Origin: CAVTWD01 sp963738325
Lineage (GTDB): Bacteria > Actinomycetota > Acidimicrobiia > Acidimicrobiales > Ilumatobacteraceae
Direction of reading: 5' to 3'
DNA length: 64,000 nucleotides
Assembly: GCA_963738325.1 (NCBI GenBank)
Contig: CAVTWD010000008.1
Location: 485,896 to 549,895 of the forward strand
This document shows positions 54,428 through 63,286 of the stretch, one piece after another. The notes under the pieces were generated by a model. It did no database searches and was not told the DNA's origin. It worked only from the letters and a program-made list of their open reading frames with translations. Within the stretch, counting starts at the first letter, position 1. The number at the start of each line of letters is the position of its first letter. The position numbers and the translations under genes were made by a program.

Positions 54428-55167
54428 GCTCCCCCAGTCGGCTCCGGCGCCAGCTCAGCCCCGAGGTGGAGGCGCTCGAGGGCGGCGTCGGCCCGAGCAC
54501 CCTGCACTTCGCCGTAGTAGATGACGCGACCTAGGTCGATCATCACGATGCGGTCGGCGACAGACTTCGCCCAGGCAACGGACTGTTCGACGAGGACGAT
54601 GGCGAGGCCGTCGTCGCGTAGGCCAGCGATCACGTCGTAGAGGTCGGCGACGACGGTAGGCGCCAGACCCGCGGACGGCTCGTCCAGCAGCAACACCGAG
54701 GGGTCGCGCATGAGCGCCTGGGCGATGGCAAGCATCTGCTGCTGCCCGCCGCTGAGTGCACCAGCCGCTTCCCGGCGGCGTGTTGCCAGCACGGGGAACC
54801 GCTCGTAGGCGGCACCGACTCGCGCGCCGAGCTGACGCCGCTTCACGCGTGTGGCGAACACGCCGAGGAGGAGATTCTCCTCGACCGTTCGGCTCCGGAA
54901 GATGCGCTTACCCTCCTGCACGAACGCGACGCCCGCAGCCGCCCGTTGGTAGGGCGGACGCGCGCTGATGTCCCGGCCGTCCAGGACGATCGAGCCCCGC
55001 GTCCCCCGTAACAGCCCGGCGATCGTGCGCAGCGTGGTCGTCTTGCCCGCGCCGTTGCGGCCGAGCAGCCCCACGATGCTCGCGCGCTCGACGGTGAACG
55101 ACATGTCGCGGACGACGATGATGTCGCCGTAACCGCTGGTGACGTCTGACAGCGTCAGCGTGCTCAC
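54424..55167 (-). CDS. livF: Branched-chain amino acid-type ABC transporter ATPase, LivF
   Basis: A 247-residue ATPase: Walker A GLLGRNGAGKTTTLRTIAG, Q-loop AFVQEGKRIFRSRTVEENLLLG (the LivF-type PE/EGR), signature GALSGGQQQMLAIAQALM, Walker B LLLDEPSAGLAP, switch VLVEQSVAWA. The GTG start at 55167 overlaps the livM-G stop. One of two ATP subunits for a HAAT-family importer that here probably carries an organic acid rather than leucine, because it is embedded among acyl-CoA genes. Confidence 0.94.
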   Translation of the reverse strand: MSTLTLSDVTSGYGDIIVVRDMSFTVERASIVGLLGRNGAGKTTTLRTIAGLLRGTRGSIVLDGRDISARPPYQRAAAGVAFVQEGKRIFRSRTVEENLLLGVFATRVKRRQLGARVGAAYERFPVLATRRREAAGALSGGQQQMLAIAQALMRDPSVLLLDEPSAGLAPTVVADLYDVIAGLRDDGLAIVLVEQSVAWAKSVADRIVMIDLGRVIYYGEVQGARADAALERLHLGAELAPEPTGGA

Positions 55168-57023
55168 GGCCCCACCATGTCGGCGACGGCGTCGCCGATC
55201 GCCTGCTCGTGTAATGGCGCCGAGCGACCCTCTGGCGGGCCCGCGCCGAGGTACGTGGTGCGCACAGCTTCGTCGGAGGCGATCTCCGTGGGGGTCCCGG
55301 AGGCCAGCAGCCCGCCCTCGGCCAGGACCACGACGTGGTCCGCCACGGCGGAGATCAGGTCGAAGTTGTGTTCGACGAGCACGATCGTGGCGCCTGCGTC
55401 GCGCAGCCTGCGCACGACGAAGCTGAGCTCCGTCACCTCGTCCTGGTCGAGCCCGGAGGCGGCCTCGTCGAGCAGCATGGCGGCGGGACCGAGCGCAAGG
55501 ACGCGGGCGAGCTCGACCAAGCGGCGAGTCCCGATCGGCAGGGCAGCGGCCACGTCGTCAGCGTGATTGTCGATGCCGAGCGCGGCCAGGATCGCGTCGA
55601 TGGCGACGGAGGCTTCCCGCTCCCGCCGGACGAAGGACGGGAGCCGTAGCATCGTCGAGAGCACGCTGACCTCGCACGGGAGCGCGCCTGTGCGGACGAC
55701 CTCCCTCACCGTGAGATCGGCCGGGATGATCGGAGTCTGGAACGTTCGACCGACGCCGAGGCGGGCACGTCGGTGCGGCGCCAATCCGGCGATCTCGGTG
55801 TCGCCGAGGCGAATCCGTCCCTCATCGGCGGTGTAGTAGCCGGACACCACGTTGAGCAGGGTGGTCTTCCCCGAGCCGTTCGGTCCGATGAGGGCGGTTA
55901 TCTGTCCCGGCTTGGCGGTCAGCGACACGCCCCGGAGCGCTTTGACCCCTCCGAACTGCTTGGAGACCTCCTCGACGCGCAACTCCTGGCCGGCGACCGC
56001 AGGCAACTCGTGCCCGACGCGTTCGGATGGCGTGGGGGAGGTGCGGCGGCGGACCCCGACGGCGCGCCCCACCACGGCGATCAGGCGGCGGATCAGCGGT
56101 GCTAAGCCGTTCGGCAGGATGACGCCGCCAACGACGAGGAAGGCGCCGTACGCGACGAGGGCGTAGTCCTGGAAGGCGGTGCTGCCCAGCGGACCGAGCT
56201 GGATCAGCGCGGCGCCGAGGATCGCACCGTAGATGGTGTGCATACCGCCGAGCACGGACGCGGCGAGGACGGCGATGGCGAGACTCAGCCCGAATGATGA
56301 CGGCGAGACGAACCCGTCGAGGTAGGCGAACAGGCAGCCGGCCACGCAAGCAGGAACGGCGCCGATGGCGTAGGCCTTCAGCTTCAGGGCGTAGCTTGAC
56401 ACGCCGAGCGACGACGAAAGGGTTCGGCCGGCCGCGAGCACTCGGAACCCGGCACCCCGAGGCGACTGGATGAGGTTGCGGAAGAGAACAAACCATGCAC
56501 CCGTCACCAGGACGACCAGGACGTAGAACTGCTCTGTGGTCAGCTCGTGACCGAAGACGATCGGCAGCGGGATGCCCGACAGGCCCTCGAGCTGGCCGAT
56601 CGGGTCGCCGATGATGTTCACGATGTCGGGGATCAGCAGCACGAGGAAGAACGAGCTGATCGCCAGCATCCAGCCGCCGAGCCGAACGCCCGGCGCACCG
56701 GTGATCAGCCCGACGACCAGGGCCGCCAGGCACGATACGGCGATCAGCATGAGCAGGTCGTTGATGTAGTTCTTCGCGAGGTAGCCCGTCAGGTAAGCGC
56801 CAGTGGCGTACAGAGCCGGTTGGCCGAGCGCGAGCTCGCCCGCGTAGCCGAACGTGAGGTTCAAGCCGCTGACGATCAGCGATAGCAACGCGATGAGGAT
56901 GATCTCGCGTGTCCAGAACGCGTCGAGACCGAAGCTCGGCAGCAGGGCGATGCTGGCGATGGCGGACGCGACCAGCAACGGACGCACACCGCGGTGAGTT
57001 CGGGCAACAGGGTCGCCAGTCAT
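55164..57023 (-). CDS. Fused LivM permease and LivG ATPase
   Basis: A 619-residue fusion. Residues 1-335 are the permease with about nine spans (FGYAGELALGQPALYATGAYLTGYLAKNY, VLGGMHTIYGAILGAALIQLG). A linker of about 30 residues (RRRTSPTPSERVGHELPA) leads to the LivG ATPase: EEVSKQFGGVKALRGVSLTAKPGQ, Walker A LIGPNGSGKTTLLNVVSG, Q-loop VGRTFQTPIIPADLTVREVV, a signature-like AAALPIGTRRLVELARVLAL, Walker B MLLDEAASGLD, switch VLVEHNFDLIS. The signature is IGTRR rather than LSGGQ. The ATG at 57023 overlaps the livH stop (ATGA). Both catalytic parts are complete. Confidence 0.93.
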   Translation of the reverse strand: MTGDPVARTHRGVRPLLVASAIASIALLPSFGLDAFWTREIILIALLSLIVSGLNLTFGYAGELALGQPALYATGAYLTGYLAKNYINDLLMLIAVSCLAALVVGLITGAPGVRLGGWMLAISSFFLVLLIPDIVNIIGDPIGQLEGLSGIPLPIVFGHELTTEQFYVLVVLVTGAWFVLFRNLIQSPRGAGFRVLAAGRTLSSSLGVSSYALKLKAYAIGAVPACVAGCLFAYLDGFVSPSSFGLSLAIAVLAASVLGGMHTIYGAILGAALIQLGPLGSTAFQDYALVAYGAFLVVGGVILPNGLAPLIRRLIAVVGRAVGVRRRTSPTPSERVGHELPAVAGQELRVEEVSKQFGGVKALRGVSLTAKPGQITALIGPNGSGKTTLLNVVSGYYTADEGRIRLGDTEIAGLAPHRRARLGVGRTFQTPIIPADLTVREVVRTGALPCEVSVLSTMLRLPSFVRREREASVAIDAILAALGIDNHADDVAAALPIGTRRLVELARVLALGPAAMLLDEAASGLDQDEVTELSFVVRRLRDAGATIVLVEHNFDLISAVADHVVVLAEGGLLASGTPTEIASDEAVRTTYLGAGPPEGRSAPLHEQAIGDAVADMVGP

Positions 57024-57898
57024 ACGACCCGCGCCTCCTTCGCACCCAGCAGCCCCCGCGGCCGGGCGAGAAGGACGAGCATGAAGATGACGAAGACGGT
57101 GATGTTGCGGTAGTCGGGACCCATCCAGCGGGCGGTCATCGACTCGCCGATACCGAGCGCGGCGCCGCCGACCAGCGCGCCGAGGTGGCTGCCGACGCCG
57201 CCGAGCGTGAGCACGACGAAGCCCTTGATGGCGAGCACCAGCGCGATCGTCACGACGGCGAGCGTCTTGGCGCCAACGATCGGGCCGAGCGAAGCGCCGA
57301 GCGCGCCGGCGGCGGCGAACCCGCCCGCGGACAGCAGGCGCACGTTGACGCCCTGCAGCATCGCCGCGTCGCGGTCCTCGGTCTGGGCGAGGCTCGCGAG
57401 ACCGAGCCGGCTGTACCGCGTCCAGATATGCAGCGCGACGCCTAAAGCGACCGTCACCGCGATGACGACCAGATCGATCTTGCGTACACCGCCGCCAAGC
57501 ACTGTGACCCGGGTGTCGTGCATCAGTGGGACCCTCCGCGGGTCGGTCCCCCAGACGAGGAACGCGATACCCGAGACGACGGTCGCCGCCCCTACCGTCG
57601 TCACCAGCTCGCTGTGCCCTCCGGCACCCCGGCGGAGGAGCAGCGATCGGGTCGGCGCGATGGCGACGATCTCTTCGACGAGGCCAGCCGCGCCGCCGAC
57701 GGCTGCGCACAACAGGAACGTGAGCACGACTGGGAGGCCGAGGTCGGTCAGACTCCACGAGGCGAGGAACGACCCGAGCATGATGAAGTGCGCGTTGGCG
57801 AAATTCAGAACGCCCGAGCACGTCCACGTGATGTTGTAGCCGTATGCGACAAGCGTGTACACGGCGCCGACGGCCAGACCCGCCCAGACGACGGTCAC
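57020..57898 (-). CDS. livH: Branched-chain amino acid-type ABC transporter permease, LivH
   Basis: A 292-residue permease with about eight spans (GAVYTLVAYGYNITWTCSGVLNFANAHFIMLG, the family's N-F-A/A-H opening; SRLGLASLAQTEDRDAAMLQGVNVRL; GGVGSHLGALVGGAALGIGESM). GTG start at 57898, seven bp after the livK stop; its stop overlaps livM-G. Confidence 0.92.
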   Translation of the reverse strand: MTVVWAGLAVGAVYTLVAYGYNITWTCSGVLNFANAHFIMLGSFLASWSLTDLGLPVVLTFLLCAAVGGAAGLVEEIVAIAPTRSLLLRRGAGGHSELVTTVGAATVVSGIAFLVWGTDPRRVPLMHDTRVTVLGGGVRKIDLVVIAVTVALGVALHIWTRYSRLGLASLAQTEDRDAAMLQGVNVRLLSAGGFAAAGALGASLGPIVGAKTLAVVTIALVLAIKGFVVLTLGGVGSHLGALVGGAALGIGESMTARWMGPDYRNITVFVIFMLVLLARPRGLLGAKEARVV

Positions 57899-57904
57899 GG
57901 TTTG

Positions 57905-59161
57905 TCAGCCTCCGGTGGTCTGGAACATCCCTTTGACCATGGGGCCCGGCGTCGTGAAGCTGAGATCGTCGAGCGTCGGTTTCGGGAAGTGGTCGTCGGC
58001 GCTGTAGCCGTGGTGGCTGTACATCATGAGCTCGGGGAACTTGAAGGTCGCGCTCTCAAGCACCTTTTTGACGGCGTCGCCATCGGTCGATCCGGCGTCG
58101 TTGGCGGCTTTGGCGAGGACCTGAATAACGTCCCAGAACAGGCCCGGCGTGAGCACGTTGCTCGTCAGCCCGCCATGCGCCGCCATGTGGGCGAAGAACC
58201 GCTTCTGGACGTCGGTGTACTGCTCCGGGGGGACGTACTTCTGGAACCGGAACACCTCCATGGTGAGGTTCTTGAGCGCCGCGGGGTCCGCCCAGTCGGC
58301 CGGCCCTCCACCGATGCTCGAGATGCCGAAGCCGGCGATTGTCGGGATGTTGGTGGCGCCCACACTGAGACGGGTTTCGACGAGGCGCTGCGTGATGTCG
58401 CCGATCGCCTCGAAGAACACGGCGTCCGGGTGGCCGGAGATCGCCCGCTGGTACGAGACTGAGATGTCGAGGTCGGCGGGATTGAACTCCTCCACGGTCA
58501 GCTCGACGCCTGTGCCCGCCAGCGTCTCCTTGAGACCATCGGCGATCGAGGTGCCGTAAGCATCTTTCGGGGTGATCACCGCCAGCTTCTTGACGTTCAT
58601 CTCCTTGAGCCGGCCAGGCAGTGCCGCTTGCAGATCCTTCGAGGTGAGGGAATACCCGAAGTGGTACGGGTACTTGTTCGGCGAGTTCAGCGCAGGGTTC
58701 GCCGCGTTGTTCATGCTGACGATCTTCTCCCGCGTGAGGAGCGGCACCATGGCCAGCGCCTCCGTGCTCGAGATCGCTGGGACGACAAAGTCGGGCTTGG
58801 CGTTCTGCGTGACGTAGCGTTGAAGGACGCTGACCGCCTGGGTTGGATCTCCCGTCGTGTCGAGCGTCTCGAGCTTGACCGTGCGGCCGTCGATGCCGCC
58901 GTGCTCCTCGACGTCGTCGATCGACGCTTCCATCGCGACCTTCGCATCGTTGACGCTCTTCGACGTGGGCCCGGTGAAGCCGCCGACGAACAGGATCTTG
59001 ACGGGATGGCTGTTGTCGAGCTTGACCGACGTGGCCGCGCCCGGGCTGGTGCTCTGCGTGACACCTGCACTCCCGTTGGAGCGGCTGCTACCACAGGCGC
59101 TCGCCACGAGGGCCACCAGCAGCAGGACGACGACGCCGGACCCGAGCCTCGAGCGCTTCAT
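57905..59161 (-). CDS. Branched-chain amino acid-type ABC transporter substrate-binding lipoprotein
   Basis: A 418-residue lipoprotein. The signal peptide ends with lipobox VASAC (Cys24), then a Ser/Thr linker and a type I periplasmic binding fold (VKILFVGGFTGPTSKSVNDAKVAMEAS, VSVLQRYVTQNAKPDFVVPAIS, KKLAVITPKDAYGTSIADGLKE). GGGGGGAT precedes the ATG at 59161. The ligand-binding loop lacks the Ser-Thr-Ala triad typical of leucine binders, so an organic acid ligand is likely. First transporter gene after fadD, with a palindromic operator 70 bp upstream. Confidence 0.9.
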   Translation of the reverse strand: MKRSRLGSGVVVLLLVALVASACGSSRSNGSAGVTQSTSPGAATSVKLDNSHPVKILFVGGFTGPTSKSVNDAKVAMEASIDDVEEHGGIDGRTVKLETLDTTGDPTQAVSVLQRYVTQNAKPDFVVPAISSTEALAMVPLLTREKIVSMNNAANPALNSPNKYPYHFGYSLTSKDLQAALPGRLKEMNVKKLAVITPKDAYGTSIADGLKETLAGTGVELTVEEFNPADLDISVSYQRAISGHPDAVFFEAIGDITQRLVETRLSVGATNIPTIAGFGISSIGGGPADWADPAALKNLTMEVFRFQKYVPPEQYTDVQKRFFAHMAAHGGLTSNVLTPGLFWDVIQVLAKAANDAGSTDGDAVKKVLESATFKFPELMMYSHHGYSADDHFPKPTLDDLSFTTPGPMVKGMFQTTGG

Positions 59162-59217
59162 GGCATCCCCCCAAATCGGTGGCAACGCGGTGCCCGCTTC
59201 CCCAAACGGACAACAGG

Positions 59218-60784
59218 TTAATCCGAAGTTGACGTCGACGTCAAGTTGACAGTGACGGCGATGACCTCGTCCCGAAGCTGCCGCTTGAGAACCTTGCCGC
59301 TGCCGCCCGTCGGGAGCTCCCGTGCGATGTCCACCACCTTCGGGCACTTGTAGTGGGCCAGGCGCTCTCGGGCGAACGCGATGAGCTCCTCGGGCGTCGC
59401 CAGGCCGTCCGGCACGAGCGTCACCACGGCGTGCACAGACTCACCCCAGCGCTCGTCGGGAACGCCGAATACGGCGGCCTCGAGCACGCTGGGGTGCCTG
59501 GTGAGGACATTCTCTACCTCGACCGAGTACACGTTCTCGCCGCCCGTGATGATCATGTCTTTGAGCCGATCCTTCAGGTAAAGGAAGCCGTCCTCGTCGA
59601 GCGTGCCGACGTCACCGGTGCGCAGCCACCCATCGGGCATGAGCACCCGCGCCGTCTCCTCGGGCCGGTGCCAATACCCGATGGTGTTCTGCGGTCCGCG
59701 CACCCACACCTCGCCGTCACCACCTGTCGGGACGTCCTGCAGGGTGTGGGGATCGACGATGCGGAACTGGTATGTCGGGATGGCCTGGCCGACGGTGCCG
59801 TGCTTGTGGTCGGGGTCGCCGAAGCGGTGCGGAGGTGCGATCGCGATGCCGCCGCACGTCTCGGTGAGGCCGTACCCGTGGAAGAAGGCGCACGCCGGCA
59901 TCAGCCCCATTGCCTGCCCGATCGTCGTGTCCGCCGAGGGAGCGGCGCCGTAGACGAGCACGCGCAGGCTCGAGAGATCGGCCGATCGCGACGCCGGGTG
60001 CGCGAGCAGCGCAGCGATCATCGACGGCACCAGCGCGGTGTGCGTGATCGCGCGGGTCGACAGCTCGCAAAGGATCAGCTCGGGCGTCGCGTCACGCAAG
60101 AGCACGACCTCGCCGCCGACGTGGAGCGGCGAGAAGGTGAGCCCTGTCCCGCTGACGTGGAACAGCGGCAGCATGGCGAGGCAGCGCATCGGTGGCTTCA
60201 TTAGCCACGCTTTCGACATGGCGCGCATGTTGGCGTCGACGTTGCGCTCGAGCAGCATCACGCCCTTGGCGCGACCGGTCGTACCACCCGTGTACGAAAG
60301 CAGCACGACGGCGTCGGCCTCGTTCTCGCTGACCGGGAACGCGTCGACGTCACCGGCATCGCGCCACGCCTCGTAGTTGCGGTCGAGCCACACGACGGGA
60401 GGCAGCTGCGCCACCTCGGCGAGCAGCTGCTCATACTCGTCCTCCACGAAAACCAGCGCCGGCCTGGCGTCGTCGATGATGTCGGCGATCTCCCGCGGCG
60501 AGAGCCGGAAGTTGAGCCCGACCATGGCAACACCGGCTAGCGAGGCGGCGTGTGCCAGCTCGATGTAGGCCAACCTGTTGCGGGAGACGACGGCGAAGCG
60601 GCTACCGCGTTCCAAACCTGCCGCGGCGCAGAGCCGACGCCGCCCGGCTGGCCGCCTGGGCGAGGTGCGCGTACGTCGTGGTCTCTCGATCGATCGTAAC
60701 CGCCGGCGCGTTTGGCCTTGCCGAGGCATGCAGCAAGAGCCTCCCCCCGAGCGTCTGCGGATCTCCCACGTCGTCCCCCGTCAC
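59218..60784 (-). CDS. Acyl-CoA synthetase (AMP-dependent), one frameshift
   Basis: An AMP-dependent CoA ligase of about 520 residues. The N-terminus (ATG 60784, TGDDVGDPQTLGGRLLLHASARPNAPAVTIDR) lies in one frame to about 60620, then continues as GLERGSRFAVVSRNRLAYIELA. Motifs: P-loop LLSYTGGTTGRAKGVMLLERN, FFHGYGLTETCGGIA, GEVWVRGPQNTIGYWHRPEE, DGWLRTGDVGTLDEDGFLYLKDRLKD, MIITGGENVYSVEVENVL. The catalytic Lys is in LPTGGSGKVLKRQL. The P-loop TGGTTG departs from the usual TSGTTG. First gene of the liv-fadE operon, probably activating the imported acid. Confidence 0.9.
59229..59244. promoter_or_regulatory. Perfect 16-bp palindrome upstream of livK, in the fadD 3' end
   Basis: TTGACGTCGACGTCAA is a perfect palindrome lying over the last codons of the acyl-CoA synthetase and 68-83 bp before the livK start. 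Its right half is extended to GACGTCAAGTT, the motif seen at 52355 and 60984. It would be a second entry point for the local regulator. Confidence 0.65.
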
Positions 60785-60983
60785 AGCCGCTCCTCTTTCT
60801 CCATCATCGGCGTCTCAACCGTGGCGTGCGAAGCCACCCCGCTCCTGGTCGCGCCACTCCAATCGTCGCGGCGGCCGAACGCGGGCGTCACGCTTGGTCC
60901 ACCTGGTCGCCACCCCGAATGGGCGTGCCCGGCGCCGCGGGCTGGCCGCTCTCACGCGCCGACGGTAGGTTGTATGTGAGATC

Positions 60984-60997
60984 GACGTCAAGTTCGA
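60984..60997. promoter_or_regulatory. Regulon motif upstream of the fadD-liv-fadE operon
   Basis: GACGTCAAGTTCGA, identical to the site at 52355, lies 200 bp before the fadD start and is followed by CTTTGA, as is the other site after a 3-bp shift. It marks the likely operon promoter region; no gene occupies 60785-61099. Confidence 0.6.
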
Positions 60998-61149
60998 CTT
61001 TGATCTTGCCCGGGCGATCGAGGGCTGCATTGGGGGCCGGCGAGCTGACACGGCACGAAGAGATCGTCGAACGGTTCTGAAGCTCCCCTGTCTGTCACCG
61101 GACTTCCGCAGAATTTCGAGACATACGCGGGCCCGAGAACGGGGTCTGA

Positions 61150-61359
61150 CCAGGGCGGATGAGTGCGTGTCGGCGAGGAGGTCGTGTTACTGCAGCCCGG
61201 TTCAGTGGCTGGCGGGACTGAACTCGACGAACCGGGGCGGCTCGGCCAACACCCGCACGAACCGCAGACCACGATTTTCACCGTGGTCTCGATGTCGATC
61301 ACCACCTCGCTGTCGGTCTCGGTCAACGCCAACACTCGGAACCCGACCAGTCCCAGCAA
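61150..61359 (-). mobile_element. ISL3-family transposase, N-terminal fragment
   Basis: The minus strand reads LVGFRVLALTETDSEVVIDIE and then, after TTV, KIVVCGSCGCWPSRPG (a CxxC zinc motif, frame changed at the second half, RFVEFSPA). This is the N-terminal domain of an ISL3 transposase. The rest is missing; 61090-61150 and 61360-61400 hold no further piece. Confidence 0.6.
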
Positions 61360-61399
61360 ACGCCTCGGCCAGACCGTTGTCGTCGCTCACGGCAGGCGG

Positions 61400-62055
61400 T
61401 CTCGATGCTCTTCGCTGTCATTACACACACGAAGATCGCGAGACCCCTGACCCGCGCGGTGGACCCACCGCTACACGCCGCTTCCCACTCCATCGCGAAG
61501 GGCCGTCAACGAGTTCGTCGCATCCGGCCAAGGCTTGCCTTCGCTCCCAAGGGACACGTGTACCGCGAATAGGTCGGGTTCCCCGCAGCCGACTACGACA
61601 AGTGGGCCGCCCTGCTCGACGAAGCGCAAGCCTTCGCCGAGGGCTGACCGCTGCAGCCTTGTAGCGACGACCGGGAGTGCACCCAGCACTCTTAGCGACG
61701 GGATGCCCGCGTGCCACGGACGGCTTGGGGTCGAAGACTCGTGCCGGCGCAGCAACCACCGCGAGCTCTGCTCGCCGCCCCTGTCAGGTCGACGCCAGTG
61801 CAGCGGCGTTCTGGCGCGACGTAGACAAGGGTGGGTCGCACGCGTAACTGATGTCATGAAGAAGCGCAGCGTCGCTTCCGGTGTGACGGGCCCGGGTGGC
61901 GCGGGCCGGCGCCAACCCGTGTGTTGAGCGCCACGCTGAGCTGAGCACGCGCGGGGTTGATGGCGACAGGCATCGTGAGCACGGCGTCTGGCTGATGGGT
62001 GGGGGCGCGGCCGTCGGGTTGGCGCTGTAGGTGAGAGCGGCGACAGGGTGAGCGC
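61400..62055. other. 650 bp without an intact gene; short coding remnants
   Basis: No complete gene is seen. On the plus strand 61510-61647 reads like the C-terminal end of a protein (RLAFAPKGHVYRE, a TAG, then VGFPAADYDKWAALLDEAQ and AFAEG stop at 61647), with the TAG where a Trp would fit. I do not recognise the family. The remainder shows low coding signal in every frame. This is probably part of the mobile debris on both sides. Confidence 0.35.
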
Positions 62056-62070
62056 GTGTCTCGATCGCGC

Positions 62071-62117
62071 AAGAGCCCTCTCGCTCGACCTCTTGACCGA
62101 GACGCGAGAGGGCTCTT
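62071..62117. other. Strong 14-bp hairpin ahead of the DUF6431-like gene
   Basis: AAGAGCCCTCTCGC at 62071-62084 is perfectly repeated in inverse at 62104-62117 with a 19-nt loop. It lies just before the likely start at 62125. No U-tract follows, so it may be an element-borne terminator insulating the gene, or an RNA-level or recombinase-recognised site. Confidence 0.65.
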
Positions 62118-62124
62118 CCTGACG

Positions 62125-62721
62125 GTGCCCGGAGGCGTCGCCGTGCTCATCGTAGGAGTGGACCCGGCTGTGGTCGAGGCCGACCTGGTCGCGGGCGATT
62201 GGCGTGCCCGGGCTGTGGAGCGGCTTGCGGCCGTGGGGCCAGGCCCGCGAGCGCGAGCTACGCAGTCGAGCTGGCACAGCGACGGTTCCGTCCTCGGCGG
62301 AAGCATCTGCGCTGGCTGCCGGTGACGCACGTGTTGTTGCCCGAGGACGGCCTCGCTCGTCGTCGTGACGCGGTAGCCGACATCGGCGAGGCGTTGACGG
62401 CGAAGGCAGCAGGTTCGGGGCACGGCCGATCGCGGCCCGCCTGGGGGTGCCGGCGGCGACGGTGCGGGGCTGGCTACGCCGGTTGTAGCGATGGCCGAGC
62501 GGATCCGGGAACATTTCACCCGGTGGGCCGTCGCGTTGGACCCGATGCTCGGGCGGGTCGAGCCGGCCGGCTCGACCTTCGCCGATGCGGTCGGGGCGAT
62601 CGGCGTGGCCGCGGCGGCGGCGGTCGCCGGTTGGGCCGCGTGCCGGCGTGGCATTGGCGTCGGTGCTGACCGGCGGGGGCTGCTGTCCAACACGAGCTGC
62701 CCCTGGGCGGCGCCCGGCTGA
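62125..62721 (+). CDS. DUF6431-like zinc-ribbon/HTH protein, frameshifted
   Basis: About 195 residues in three frames: VAVLIVGVDPAVVEADLVAG, a CPGCG zinc-ribbon start, then VTHVLLPEDGLARRRDAVADIGEALTAKAAGSG, then a helix-turn-helix (AARLGVPAATVRGWLRR after one shift). The tail LLSNTSCPW mirrors the family's ASNTNSPY end. DUF6431 proteins are found beside transposase and integrase genes in actinobacteria; a DNA-binding accessory role is likely. GTG 62125 is the preferred start; GTG 62143 is an alternative. Confidence 0.55.
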
Positions 62722-62744
62722 GGGTTCATAGTCGCCTCCGACCG

Positions 62745-63072
62745 TCACGACACCTTGGAGGAGACCGCCGTGAGCAGATAGCCCAGGAAGGAGTCCATGA
62801 GCGCCCCGGTCGGCGACGACGCCGGCCGGACCGGCGCTGTCACCACGCCCAGGTCGCGCAACAGCTCGAGCAGGCACAGCAGGCCCGGCCGCGACAGCGA
62901 GGACCGCTCGCGACCGCTCCCCGCGCTGGGCGGCCAGGAAGGCCTCGACGCATGCCTCACTCAACTGGTCGATACCCAAACGCTCCGCCACCAGCCAGCG
63001 ACTCATCTGAGCCACCTGCCGCTGGAGGTTGACCGCGGACAACCGCGTGTAGCCGCGCTCGTCCAACTTCAC
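62745..63072 (-). pseudogene. N-terminal (core-binding) fragment of a tyrosine recombinase
   Basis: Starts GTG 63072 (KLDERGYTRLSAVNLQRQVAQMSRWLVAERLGIDQLSEACVEAFLAAQR), the SAM-like DNA-binding domain of phage-type integrases. After an indel near 62905 it continues SRPGLLCLLELLRDLGVVTAP and GALMDSFLGYLLTAVSSKVS to a stop at 62745. In complete relatives the sequence goes on from YLL-x-ERGL into the catalytic domain with the R..HxxR..Y residues, which is absent. Only the DNA-binding third remains. Confidence 0.6.
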
Positions 63073-63198
63073 GCGGGGACGCGTCGGCGAACGGGCCCAA
63101 CGGCCCTGTCACCAACACCCTGCTCACCCTGCTGGTCGGCCTCGCCATCCCTGCCTCCTTCTCTCCGAACGAGGAAGAAGACAATGGCGGTGACGGCG

Positions 63199-63271
63199 CG
63201 CGTTATGCCGACATGAGCAGCCCGATCACTTTGCCCCGCAGGGGCGCGCACACCGAAGTCGGCATAACGCG
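63199..63271. repeat. Pair of 14-bp inverted repeats upstream of the recombinase fragment
   Basis: CGCGTTATGCCGAC (63199-63212) and its exact inverse GTCGGCATAACGCG (63258-63271) flank 45 bp that includes GTTTGCCCC-like and CATGAGCAG sequence. They lie between the recombinase start (63072) and the methyltransferase start (63287). The arrangement fits the end of a recombinase-carried element or its core site better than a terminator. Confidence 0.6.
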
Positions 63272-63286
63272 AAGGTCGAGATAATC

